Origin: Oribacterium sp. UBA3737
Lineage (GTDB): Bacteria > Bacillota_A > Clostridia > Lachnospirales > Lachnospiraceae
DNA: 9,370 nucleotides
NCBI GenBank assembly: GCA_002371295.1
Contig: DFGZ01000010.1
Span: 1-9,370, forward strand
Reading direction: 5' to 3'
Below are positions 1 to 6,919 of this stretch, in pieces (position 1 is the stretch's first letter; every line of letters starts with the position of its first letter). The notes beneath the pieces are model-generated. The model had not been told where the DNA came from and searched no databases. It was given only the letters and a program-made list of their open reading frames with translations. The translations under genes were made by a program, and so were the position numbers.

Positions 1-632
1 GCATTCAGTCATCCTTGATAACACCTTCTCTTGGTACTAAATCATTTACCAATCTCCTTTTTCTTACAGTTGGTCTGGGAACACTGCTCAGTAATATAGC
101 CCTTGTGACTTTCGGTTCGTCCTTCCGTACCATAACCACCTCCTATACCGGGAATGTTGTTCAGCTCGGACCGGTAACCATGGGACTTCCCAAACTGATA
201 AGTTTTGTAGTTACCATCATAATAACGATCCTTCTTTTCGCATTTCTTAAATACACAACCTTGGGCAAACAGATTCGTGCGGTATCACAGAACTCTGTCG
301 GGGCAGAGGTGGTAGGTATCAATGTAAAGGGCATATACATTCTGGCATACGGTATCGGAGCCGCACTTGCAGGTACAGCCGGAGCACTGCTGACACTTTT
401 CTATGTCATATCACCGACAGCCGGTTCTATTTTCTCATTCAGAGCACTGATAGTCGTGGTAGTCGGAGGACTTGGATCTATACCGGGCGCTTTTTTTGCA
501 GGTATCTTTCTGGGGCTTCTGGAAACACTGGTCTCTCTTCTTGTAAGTCCCATGTACAAGGATCTTATCGTATTTGTGACATTCATAGTTATTCTGGTAA
601 TTCGTCAAAACATCATAGCAAGGAGGCGATAA
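1..632 (+). CDS. livH: Branched-chain amino acid-type ABC transporter permease LivH (5' partial)
   Basis: Integral membrane permease of a HAAT/Liv-type importer; with LivM it would form the channel through the cytoplasmic membrane. The reading frame is open from base 3 with no stop, so the gene enters from outside the window. The TTG at 15 is only an internal codon. About 210 residues are visible; the family is usually near 290-310, so roughly the first 80-100 are missing. Several hydrophobic segments are visible. The cytoplasmic coupling-loop region (LGKQIRAVSQNSVGAEVVGIN) is followed by a Gly/Ala-rich helix (GIGAALAGTAGALL) and by VVVVGGLGSIPGAFFAG, all typical of LivH. The last codons contain the AGGAGG (621-626) of livM, whose ATG follows this stop after one base, so the two are probably translationally coupled. 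Family assignment is secure; the exact ligand is not shown by a permease. Confidence 0.93.
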   Translation, partial: IQSSLITPSLGTKSFTNLLFLTVGLGTLLSNIALVTFGSSFRTITTSYTGNVVQLGPVTMGLPKLISFVVTIIITILLFAFLKYTTLGKQIRAVSQNSVGAEVVGINVKGIYILAYGIGAALAGTAGALLTLFYVISPTAGSIFSFRALIVVVVGGLGSIPGAFFAGIFLGLLETLVSLLVSPMYKDLIVFVTFIVILVIRQNIIARRR

Positions 633-633
633 G

Positions 634-1737
634 ATGGATCAGATAAACATTAAAAAAGAGGTTTCTGATGAAGACCTGAAGAGTGCTTCAATATACTACA
701 GAAATATAAAAATTGCGGTTTGTGCTTTTCTAGCTGTTTTGCTGATCATACCGCTGTTCATCAAAGATTATCCATATATTATGAATGTCTTTGTACTGGT
801 TTTTTACATGACTACTCTTTCCATGGCCTGGAATCTTCTGGGAGGCATGACCGGACAGAATTCTCTGGGACATGCAGCCTACATGGGCCTGGGAGCTTAT
901 GCCTGCTGTCTGCTCATGACCAAGGCGGAAGTAAATCCCTGGATATGCTGCATTTTCGGAATGATAGTAGTAGGGCTTGTTTCTGGAATCATCTTTTATC
1001 CGTGCTTTATCCTGAAGGGACCCTATTTTACTCTTGTAAGCATAGCTTTCGGAGAAGCCATAAGGCAGTTTATCCTGAATTGGGATTTTGCGGGAAATGC
1101 AATTGGCATATCCCTTTCCTTCGGAGATGACTCCTGGGCGGAATTCAGATTTATGAGTAAAGTACCTTATTATTATGTGGGACTTTTCATGCTGATAGCG
1201 GTTTATGTCTTTATGAAAAAGATAGACAGATCAAAGCTTGGCTTTGCACTGAAAACGATCAGAGAGGATGAGGATACAGCCGCTGCCATAGGCATCAATC
1301 CTATAAAATACAAGGTCATTGCGGTAGTTATCTCAGCTATGATAGCGGGAATGGTGGGATTCTTTTATGCGTCCTATAACAGATACATCGATCCGGATCT
1401 GATGCTTCAGACATATTCGGTTGAGTCGGTTTTACCTGCAGTTGTAGGTGGTGCCTCATTTGTCGAAGGACCTCTGGTAGGCGGCGGGATCATGATCACG
1501 ATTTCGGAGTTCCTCAGAAACCAGTTCGGAGCCATACTTCCCGGAATCAATCTTATCATGTATGCGCTGGTGCTTATACTTGTGATACGTTTTCGTCCAT
1601 CAGGACTTCTTGGATGGTATATGAACAGTGATATCAAAAACAAAATAGACAAAGGCATTTTAAAAAAGCCATCCATGGAAGTTCTTGAGGCAGCACAGGC
1701 CGCCAATGATCACAATTCTTCAGGAAGGGGAGTCTGA
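634..1737 (+). CDS. livM: Branched-chain amino acid-type ABC transporter permease LivM
   Basis: Second membrane subunit of the Liv-type importer, 367 residues. A charged cytoplasmic N-terminus of about 25 residues precedes the first helix. Next comes the family hallmark NSLGHAAYMGLGAYACCLL, then several further helices. The coupling loop is KLGFALKTIREDEDTAAAIGIN, followed by AGMVGFFYASYNRYIDPD and VVGGASFVEGPLVGG, all typical of LivM. After the last helix (around FRPSGLLGWY) a hydrophilic tail of about 40 residues remains. The ATG at 634 lies seven bases after AGGAGG (621-626) inside the livH end, which fixes the start. The stop is one base before the livG ATG. The gene sits second in a livH-M-G-F-binding-protein operon. 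It is slightly longer than minimal LivM proteins because of the tail, whose role is unknown. Confidence 0.95.
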   Translation: MDQINIKKEVSDEDLKSASIYYRNIKIAVCAFLAVLLIIPLFIKDYPYIMNVFVLVFYMTTLSMAWNLLGGMTGQNSLGHAAYMGLGAYACCLLMTKAEVNPWICCIFGMIVVGLVSGIIFYPCFILKGPYFTLVSIAFGEAIRQFILNWDFAGNAIGISLSFGDDSWAEFRFMSKVPYYYVGLFMLIAVYVFMKKIDRSKLGFALKTIREDEDTAAAIGINPIKYKVIAVVISAMIAGMVGFFYASYNRYIDPDLMLQTYSVESVLPAVVGGASFVEGPLVGGGIMITISEFLRNQFGAILPGINLIMYALVLILVIRFRPSGLLGWYMNSDIKNKIDKGILKKPSMEVLEAAQAANDHNSSGRGV

Positions 1738-1738
1738 T

Positions 1739-2488
1739 ATGGCAGTACAACCGATTATTGAAGTCCATAATATTACTAAACGGTTTAAAGGACTGACCGC
1801 TGTAAAGGATGTTTCTTTCGAAGTTGAAAAAGGAAAGATAACAGGCATGATAGGGCCCAACGGTGCCGGTAAATCGACCACCTTCAATATGATCTGCGGA
1901 TACTATCCGCCTACGGAAGGAAGGATTTTTTATAAGGGTGAGGATATAACCAGTAAGCCGGCTTATGAATATACAAAAATGGGAATAGCAAGGACTTTCC
2001 AGATTATGAAGCCCCTAAAGAACCTTACGGTTATGGATAATGTTATCGCCTCTTCGTATTTCGGAACCGATCCGGCAAAAAATCCAAGAGAAGCAAGAGA
2101 AAAGGCAATGGAAATTCTGAATTTCACCGGACTTTACGATAAAAGAAACACTCTGTCCAAGGATATGGGTACACCGGATCAGAAAAGACTTGAAATGGCC
2201 AGAGCCCTGGCAACAAATCCCGAGCTGCTTTTTCTGGATGAGAATATGGCAGGATTAAATCCTACAGAAACGGAAGATGCAATCCGGCTTATCAGACGTA
2301 TCAATGAGAGCGGCGTCACGGTTTTTCTGATAGAGCATATCATGAAGGCTGTTGTCAGTCTCTGTGAAAAAGTAATAGTGCTGCATCATGGAGAGAAAAT
2401 TGCGGTTGGAACTCCCGATGAAGTTATGAATGATCCTTACGTAATGGAAGTATATCTCGGCACGAAGAAGGAGGATGGAAATGCTTAA
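1739..2488 (+). CDS. livG: Branched-chain amino acid-type ABC transporter ATP-binding protein LivG
   Basis: Cytoplasmic ATPase subunit of the importer, 249 residues. The ATG at 1739 is chosen because GGGGAG (1727-1732) lies six bases upstream; a longer in-frame reading from 1685 lies inside livM and has no such support. Walker A is GPNGAGKST (residues 39-47), the Q-loop glutamine is Q88, Walker B ends in LLFLDE (D167, E168), and the switch histidine is H200 in LIEHIM. DENMAGLNPTE after Walker B is typical of LivG. The ABC signature is unusual: where E. coli LivG has a YGQQRRLE-like sequence, this protein reads MGTPDQKRLE (residues 143-152), so the LSGGQ core serine and glycines are not recognisable. 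LivG proteins as a group have a looser signature, so this may be a subfamily trait rather than damage. The 3' end overlaps livF by eight bases. Confidence 0.95.
   Translation: MAVQPIIEVHNITKRFKGLTAVKDVSFEVEKGKITGMIGPNGAGKSTTFNMICGYYPPTEGRIFYKGEDITSKPAYEYTKMGIARTFQIMKPLKNLTVMDNVIASSYFGTDPAKNPREAREKAMEILNFTGLYDKRNTLSKDMGTPDQKRLEMARALATNPELLFLDENMAGLNPTETEDAIRLIRRINESGVTVFLIEHIMKAVVSLCEKVIVLHHGEKIAVGTPDEVMNDPYVMEVYLGTKKEDGNA
2468..2474 (+). promoter_or_regulatory. Ribosome binding site that decides the livF start
   Basis: AAGGAGG lies inside the last codons of livG. It directly abuts the ATG at 2475, leaving no spacer, but is six bases from the ATG at 2481. The second ATG is therefore the better start. 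Confidence 0.7.
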
Positions 2489-3185
2489 GGTCAGAGGCTT
2501 AAATGCCGGTTACGGGTCCATCAAAATCATCTGGGATGAAGCTTTTGAGATTAATGACGGGGAGATAGTAGCGATACTCGGATCCAACGGAGCGGGAAAA
2601 ACAACGACAGTGCGGGCCATAACAGGTCTTATCAAACCTGTTTCCGGAAGTGTTGAGTTTAACGGAGAAGATCTTTGTAAGAAAAGCTCAAGACATATTC
2701 TGGATAAGGGAATAGTTCAGGTCCCTGAAGGCAGACAGCTTTTTACAGGTATGACCTGTCTCGAGAATCTTGAGATGGGAGCATTTAACAAACAGCTTAA
2801 AGCGGATTTCAAAAAGAATCTGGAGAAATGTTATACCTGGTTCCCCAAACTAAAGGAACGTGCATCCCAGATTGCCGGCACATTATCCGGTGGTGAGCAG
2901 CAGATGGTGGCAGTTGCAAGAGCACTTGTGGGAGAGCCCAGGCTGCTTATTTTAGATGAACCTTCCCTGGGACTTGCTCCCAATATAGTGGACGATATTC
3001 TGAAGGTTGTAAAAGAACTTGCCGATACCGGAGTCTCGGTCATGCTTGTTGAGCAGGATATAACGAAAGCTCTTGCGGTAGCTGACAGAGGTTATGTAAT
3101 AGAGAATGGCTGTATCACACTGGAGGGTACTGCCGGTGAACTCGTAACCAATGAACATGTTAAGAAGGCGTATCTTGGTATATAG
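2481..3185 (+). CDS. livF: Branched-chain amino acid-type ABC transporter ATP-binding protein LivF
   Basis: Second cytoplasmic ATPase of the importer, 234 residues from the ATG at 2481; starting at 2475 would add two residues. The start overlaps the livG stop (ATGCTTAA), giving tight translational coupling. Walker A is GSNGAGKTT (residues 34-42). The Q-loop region reads VPEGRQLF (81-88), a LivF hallmark. The signature is a canonical LSGGEQQ (135-141). Walker B is LLILDEPSLGLAP (155-167) with catalytic E160. The switch position is Q192 in LVEQD rather than histidine, which is normal for LivF. The C-terminal region ending KKAYLGI matches the family ending. Together with LivG it should make a heterodimer with one consensus and one degenerate ATP site. 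The binding-protein gene follows after 41 bases. Confidence 0.95.
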   Translation: MLKVRGLNAGYGSIKIIWDEAFEINDGEIVAILGSNGAGKTTTVRAITGLIKPVSGSVEFNGEDLCKKSSRHILDKGIVQVPEGRQLFTGMTCLENLEMGAFNKQLKADFKKNLEKCYTWFPKLKERASQIAGTLSGGEQQMVAVARALVGEPRLLILDEPSLGLAPNIVDDILKVVKELADTGVSVMLVEQDITKALAVADRGYVIENGCITLEGTAGELVTNEHVKKAYLGI

Positions 3186-3226
3186 CCGAAAACATTTTTC
3201 ATTATAATATTTAAAAGGAGGACATT

Positions 3227-4594
3227 ATGAAACTAAGTAAACTGACTTCAGTACTTCTGGCCTTTGCTGTTACCGGCTCCATGCTTGCAGGCTGTGGGGC
3301 ATCATCGGGGGCAGGGGCTGCAGCCGGAACACAGGCACAGGAACAGACCGCAGCAACAGAGGCTGTCAAAGAGGCTGCAACCGCAGCTGAAAAGGCAACG
3401 GAAGCTGCAGGTGCAACCGGAGAGGTAAGCGGTGAACCTATCAGGATAGGTGCCATGTATGCATTATCGGGAGACAAGGCTGCAATAGGTACCAATATCA
3501 TGCGTGGCGTGGATTTTGCTGTTGAAGAGATAAATGCAGCAGGAGGAGTAAACGGCAGACCTATAGAAATCGTCCGGGGTGATACACAGGGTGATCCAAA
3601 GGTAGCAAGATCTGTGGCAGAACGTCTCATCACACAGGACAAAGTAAATGCCATCATGGGATGCCATCAGTCAACACTTACAGAGATCGTTGCCAAGGTA
3701 TGTGAGCAGTATAAGATACCTATGGTAACAGCCATTTCTACAGTAGACAGTATTTCAACAGGAGGACTCCAGTATTTCTTCCGTCTTTGCCCGCTTAACT
3801 CAGTATATGTGGAAGATATGGTCAAGTATATAAAAGATTCTTCCGAACAGACCGGTAAAGAAGTAAAGACTGTTTCGATTTTTGCGGATAATTCCCAGAT
3901 CGGACAGGAAATCATTCGCTGCGTTAATCTCTACGCACCAAAGTATGACCTTGAGATCGTGAAGGAAGTTCAGTATTCAAGCGGTGCTGCGGATCTCACC
4001 TCAGAGGTTCTCGCTCTTAAAGAAGCCAATGCAGATGCAGTTATCTGCGAGTCATATATAGCAGATGCAATTCTTTTTACAAAGACTCTTAAGGAGCAGA
4101 ATTATCAGCCTCCTATCATAATTGCCAAGGCGAACGGTTTTGCGGATCCGTCATATATCCCGTCAACAGAGGGAATCTCCAACGGTATAACAACTGTTGT
4201 GGAATTCAATCCGGATCTTAAGAAGGGTGTTGAGACCAATGAGAGGTTCAAGGCTCAATTTGATGTAGATATGAACGGACATTCAGCAGAGTCTTATACT
4301 GTGGTATGGCTTCTTAAGACAGCTTTTGAACAGGCCGGCACAACAGACGGAACTGCTGTTAAGGATGTACTTGATAAGATCGATATCAAGGATTCATTCC
4401 CTAACGGTCCTGACATCATCCTTCCTTATAATGAAATCAAATTTGAGGATTATGAGTTTGATGGTGCACAGCATACAAATGATAATATTCACTCTTCTGT
4501 TGCTGTGGCTCAGATTCAGGATGGTACATTCAAGACTGTATGGCCTTTTGACTTTACAGATACAAAGATCGAATATCCGGCACCTCTGTCATAA
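3227..4594 (+). CDS. ABC transporter substrate-binding lipoprotein, branched-chain amino acid type (Peripla_BP_6 family)
   Basis: Extracytoplasmic ligand-binding subunit of the Liv-type importer, 455 residues. A short basic N-terminus and hydrophobic stretch lead to the lipobox LAGC, predicting cleavage before C23 and lipid anchoring to the membrane. Residues 24-69 form a long Ala/Thr/Glu/Gly-rich linker. The type I periplasmic-binding fold begins at EPIRIGAMYALSGDKAAIG and continues with GVDFAVEEINAAGGVNGRPIEI, a classic LivJ/LivK-type opening; IMGCHQS and the SSGAADLTSEVLALKEANADAV strand-helix region also fit. The ATG at 3227 follows AAAGGAGG (3214-3221) with a five-base spacer. Its position as last gene of the transporter operon, before a terminator, makes it the cognate receptor. 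The ligand could be Leu/Ile/Val or another small amide or amino acid; the sequence does not settle this, so no livJ/livK symbol is given. Confidence 0.93.
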   Translation: MKLSKLTSVLLAFAVTGSMLAGCGASSGAGAAAGTQAQEQTAATEAVKEAATAAEKATEAAGATGEVSGEPIRIGAMYALSGDKAAIGTNIMRGVDFAVEEINAAGGVNGRPIEIVRGDTQGDPKVARSVAERLITQDKVNAIMGCHQSTLTEIVAKVCEQYKIPMVTAISTVDSISTGGLQYFFRLCPLNSVYVEDMVKYIKDSSEQTGKEVKTVSIFADNSQIGQEIIRCVNLYAPKYDLEIVKEVQYSSGAADLTSEVLALKEANADAVICESYIADAILFTKTLKEQNYQPPIIIAKANGFADPSYIPSTEGISNGITTVVEFNPDLKKGVETNERFKAQFDVDMNGHSAESYTVVWLLKTAFEQAGTTDGTAVKDVLDKIDIKDSFPNGPDIILPYNEIKFEDYEFDGAQHTNDNIHSSVAVAQIQDGTFKTVWPFDFTDTKIEYPAPLS

Positions 4595-4645
4595 CGTATA
4601 TTTCTATAACAATATTTTTCTCCTGATAAACATAAAATACAGTAC

Positions 4646-4734
4646 CGGTAAACTTATGGATGCAGCTTTTTGACTCAGGTACGAGATGCATTCGAGGTAT
4701 CAACTTGTTGAACGGTAAACAGACGGATGCAGCT
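4646..4734 (+). repeat. Imperfect 22-base direct repeat downstream of the liv operon
   Basis: Two copies of CGGTAAAC-N4-GGATGCAGCT lie at 4646-4667 and 4713-4734, 67 bases apart, matching at 19 of 22 positions. The second copy supplies the left arm of the terminator hairpin at 4721-4768; the first could in principle pair with the same right arm (GCTGCATC, 4749-4756). This suggests local duplication or alternative pairing in the 3' untranslated region. It is too small to be an insertion sequence. Confidence 0.6.
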
Positions 4735-4768
4735 CTGAAACCAAAGGGGCTGCATCTGTTTTTGGTTT
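4721..4768 (+). terminator. Rho-independent terminator of the liv operon
   Basis: The left arm at 4721-4733 (AGACGGATGCAGC) pairs with the right arm at 4749-4761 (GCTGCATCTGTTT). This gives a 13-base-pair stem including two G-U pairs and a 15-base loop. A T-rich run (TTTTTGGTTTATT) starts in the end of the stem. It lies about 125 bases after the binding-protein stop and is oriented to end that transcript. Confidence 0.82.
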
Positions 4769-4769
4769 A

Positions 4770-4801
4770 TTAATTTCCCGGGGTTCATTTAGCGAAATTA
4801 A
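4770..4801. repeat. Inverted repeat between the terminator and the EAL gene
   Basis: TTAATTTC (4770-4777) and GAAATTAA (4794-4801) are perfect complements around a 16-base spacer. The stem is AT-rich and there is no T-run after it, so it is not a convincing terminator. It could be a protein-binding site or chance. The rest of 4595-4963 holds no gene that I can support. Confidence 0.35.
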
Positions 4802-4832
4802 GGACCGGGCTCTCCGTATAACAGACCGGACT

Positions 4833-4861
4833 TCGAAATCAAAATAAAGTTCATTTATACT
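4833..4861 (+). promoter_or_regulatory. Candidate sigma-A-type promoter for the EAL gene
   Basis: TATACT (4856-4861) is a fair -10 element, with TTCGAA (4833-4838) 17 bases upstream as a weak -35. It lies about 100 bases before the chosen start codon, downstream of the liv terminator, where the gene would need its own promoter. Evidence is positional plus partial consensus only. Confidence 0.3.
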
Positions 4862-4895
4862 GTTGTCAGTTTGGTTCGATAATAATAGTGGCAGG

Positions 4896-4920
4896 TAAAA
4901 ATCGTAAATGCCTATTTTTA
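4896..4920. repeat. Inverted repeat in the leader of the EAL gene
   Basis: TAAAAAT (4896-4902) and ATTTTTA (4914-4920) are perfect complements with an 11-base spacer, just upstream of the first in-frame ATG (4925). A competing GGCA/TGCC pair (4890-4893, 4909-4912) overlaps it. It could be a weak leader hairpin or operator; AT composition makes chance plausible. Confidence 0.3.
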
Positions 4921-4953
4921 ATATATGTACCGTTATGAGAACTACGGCGAGAT

Positions 4954-4959
4954 GGAGAG
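4954..4959 (+). promoter_or_regulatory. Ribosome binding site that decides the EAL gene start
   Basis: GGAGAG stands four bases before the ATG at 4964 (six if counted from GGAG). No Shine-Dalgarno-like sequence precedes the upstream in-frame ATG at 4925, where the leader reads TTTTTAATAT. This favours the 4964 start. Confidence 0.6.
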
Positions 4960-4963
4960 TGAT

Positions 4964-6919
4964 ATGATAAACTGGATAAGTCCCTTTAATTATGATTTCG
5001 CAATAGCTACTTTGCCGGTACAGATCATACTTCTCGTGTTTTATGGATTCAGAAGAAATCTTCCGTTGATGCAGAGTTACTGCTTTTGGTATATCCTGAT
5101 CTCCAATTTTGTGATGACAACTGCGGATATCATTTCCTGTGAAATGAATGAGATATGGAAAGAATTTCCGTTATGGATCATGTATGCGGTAAACCACGCA
5201 TATTTCCTGGGATTTATACTGAGGGGTTTTTTTCTGTTTGTATACGCTGTTGAAGCCTCAAGATTTTATAATAAGCACTACTTTTGGATCAGGATCATAG
5301 TCTCTCTTCCGGCGGCAGCAGCCGTTATGCTTATTCTGTCTTCTCCCTGGACGGCAGCTATCTATACTTTTTCGGCGGATGGTTATCATAATTGTTCTGC
5401 CTATCCTATCATATATTTCAGCACATATTTTTATATCGGGTGTTCACTGGTGATCATCGCGATGAATTGGGGCAAAATGACAAGACGTATACGGGCAGGA
5501 CTTCTTTCCTATAATCTTTTACTTTTGTTCGGAATACTTGTGAGAAAACAGTTCTATCATATGCTGGTGACAAGTTACTTCAGTCTGCTTTCTATAATGA
5601 TAATATTTCTTACATCAGAAAATCCTGACTTATACAGAGACTCAGGCACAGGGTTTCTGAATAAGAATGCACTTTTTCTCATAGGAAAGGATATTCAGAA
5701 TAAGAATATACCATTCAGTCTCATGACTATTTCTCTGCATAATTTTGGGACTCTGAAAACTATTTACAGCATGGAGCAGATAAAAGAAACTCTTAAAATA
5801 GTAGCTTCTTGGCTTGCCGAGAACTATCCGGATGAATTCTTGTTCTGGACAGAAAACGGAAGCTTTATAATTCTGTTTAAGGGACATCAGAATAAGGCTG
5901 TTTCTGTGATGACAGAAGAGTGGAAAGAAAAATATACTCATCTGATTCGAATCTGCGACAACTATTTTCCGGTAAATATAAGTATGATGCTGCTTTCCGA
6001 GGAAATGATAAGTAAGCACAGCCCCATCATAAGTGATATAGCCAGATATGCTATAGTAAATTCATATTCCGAAAATCGCCGTGATAATTTTTCTTTTACA
6101 GAAGAAATGATTGAGAATGTAAAGAGGCAGAGGGATGTAGAAAAAGCCATAAAGCGTGCGATGGCGGAAAACAGATTTGAAGTATATTTTCAGCCTATAT
6201 ATTCGGTCAGGACAGGGAAGATAGAAGGAGCAGAAGCCCTTGCGAGGCTGAAGGATCCTGATATCGGGAATATTCCGCCTGTTGAATTTATACAGACAGC
6301 CGAAAGAAACGGTGACATCATAGAGATCGGCAAGCAGATTTTTGAAAAGGTATGCATCTTTCTCGAAAATACAGATACAGAAAAGCTGGGATTACGGTTC
6401 ATAAGCGTTAATCTGTCTCCCATCCAGTGTATAAGCCGCAGCCTTTCCGATGACCTGTATGAAATTGCAAAACGGCATGGAATACCCATGAGCCTGTTTG
6501 ATTTTGAGATAACCGAGTCCATGATAGATGACTATACTATGATACTGACTACCATAGCAGGACTCAGCGCAAAAGGGTCGGAGTTTTTCCTCGATGATTT
6601 CGGAACAGGAGCTGCAAATCTTACCAGCCTGGTAAATCTGCCGATTCATGTAGTAAAAATCGATATGAGCTTTGTATGGTCATATTTTGAAGGTAAGGCC
6701 GGTTTTTTACCCGACCTTATCAACCTGTTTAAACATTCTAAAATGGGGGTAATAGTCGAAGGCATAGAGACTATAGATATGAAAAATAAGATGGAAGAGC
6801 TTGGGTGCGATTATGAGCAGGGCTACTTTTTCTCCAAGCCTCTTCCTCCCGAGGATTTCATAACCTTCATGACAGATCATACCGCTTGTGCGACAGACTT
6901 TGACTCTGCCTTGATATGA
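4964..6919 (+). CDS. Membrane-anchored degenerate-GGDEF/EAL protein, probable cyclic-di-GMP phosphodiesterase
   Basis: Predicted to hydrolyse cyclic-di-GMP to pGpG at the inner face of the membrane; 651 residues from the ATG at 4964 (an upstream ATG at 4925 would add 13 residues but lacks a ribosome binding site). About seven hydrophobic segments lie near residues 12-29, 41-58, 73-96, 109-127, 147-167, 180-197 and 200-217. A GGDEF-like domain follows (about 222-385), opening with DSGTGFLNK; its active-site position reads ENGSF (297-301), so cyclase activity is not expected. The EAL domain spans about 405-640. Metal and catalytic residues are kept: E424 of EAL, N483 (VNLSP), E515 (EITES), D544/D545 (DDFGTG), K565, E599 (VEGIET) and Q619. 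The sensed signal and physiological output are unknown. No neighbour is obviously functionally linked. The 3' end overlaps the convergent MFS gene by 43 bases. Confidence 0.9.
   Translation: MINWISPFNYDFAIATLPVQIILLVFYGFRRNLPLMQSYCFWYILISNFVMTTADIISCEMNEIWKEFPLWIMYAVNHAYFLGFILRGFFLFVYAVEASRFYNKHYFWIRIIVSLPAAAAVMLILSSPWTAAIYTFSADGYHNCSAYPIIYFSTYFYIGCSLVIIAMNWGKMTRRIRAGLLSYNLLLLFGILVRKQFYHMLVTSYFSLLSIMIIFLTSENPDLYRDSGTGFLNKNALFLIGKDIQNKNIPFSLMTISLHNFGTLKTIYSMEQIKETLKIVASWLAENYPDEFLFWTENGSFIILFKGHQNKAVSVMTEEWKEKYTHLIRICDNYFPVNISMMLLSEEMISKHSPIISDIARYAIVNSYSENRRDNFSFTEEMIENVKRQRDVEKAIKRAMAENRFEVYFQPIYSVRTGKIEGAEALARLKDPDIGNIPPVEFIQTAERNGDIIEIGKQIFEKVCIFLENTDTEKLGLRFISVNLSPIQCISRSLSDDLYEIAKRHGIPMSLFDFEITESMIDDYTMILTTIAGLSAKGSEFFLDDFGTGAANLTSLVNLPIHVVKIDMSFVWSYFEGKAGFLPDLINLFKHSKMGVIVEGIETIDMKNKMEELGCDYEQGYFFSKPLPPEDFITFMTDHTACATDFDSALI

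Noticed and set aside
720..1130. 136-codon plus-strand open frame inside livM
   Set aside because: It is an out-of-frame shadow of livM, Cys/Ser/His-rich, with no ribosome site.
3186..3226. Internal promoter or attenuator between livF and the binding-protein gene
   Set aside because: TATAAT occurs at 3203-3208 but no -35 lies at a usable distance. The GAAAA-cat-TTTTC hairpin (3188-3200) is a five-pair AT stem too weak to call.
3211..3657. 148-codon minus-strand open frame opposite the binding-protein gene
   Set aside because: It is antisense to the Ala-rich linker and the start of the binding fold; Ala/Gly/Thr-rich codons on the plus strand leave few stops on the other. No own ribosome site or family motif is seen.
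4595..4963. Riboswitch or structured regulatory RNA in the 330-370 base gap
   Set aside because: I looked for cyclic-di-GMP, T-box and other familiar conserved cores and saw none. Only the terminator, the direct repeat and short dyads are supportable.
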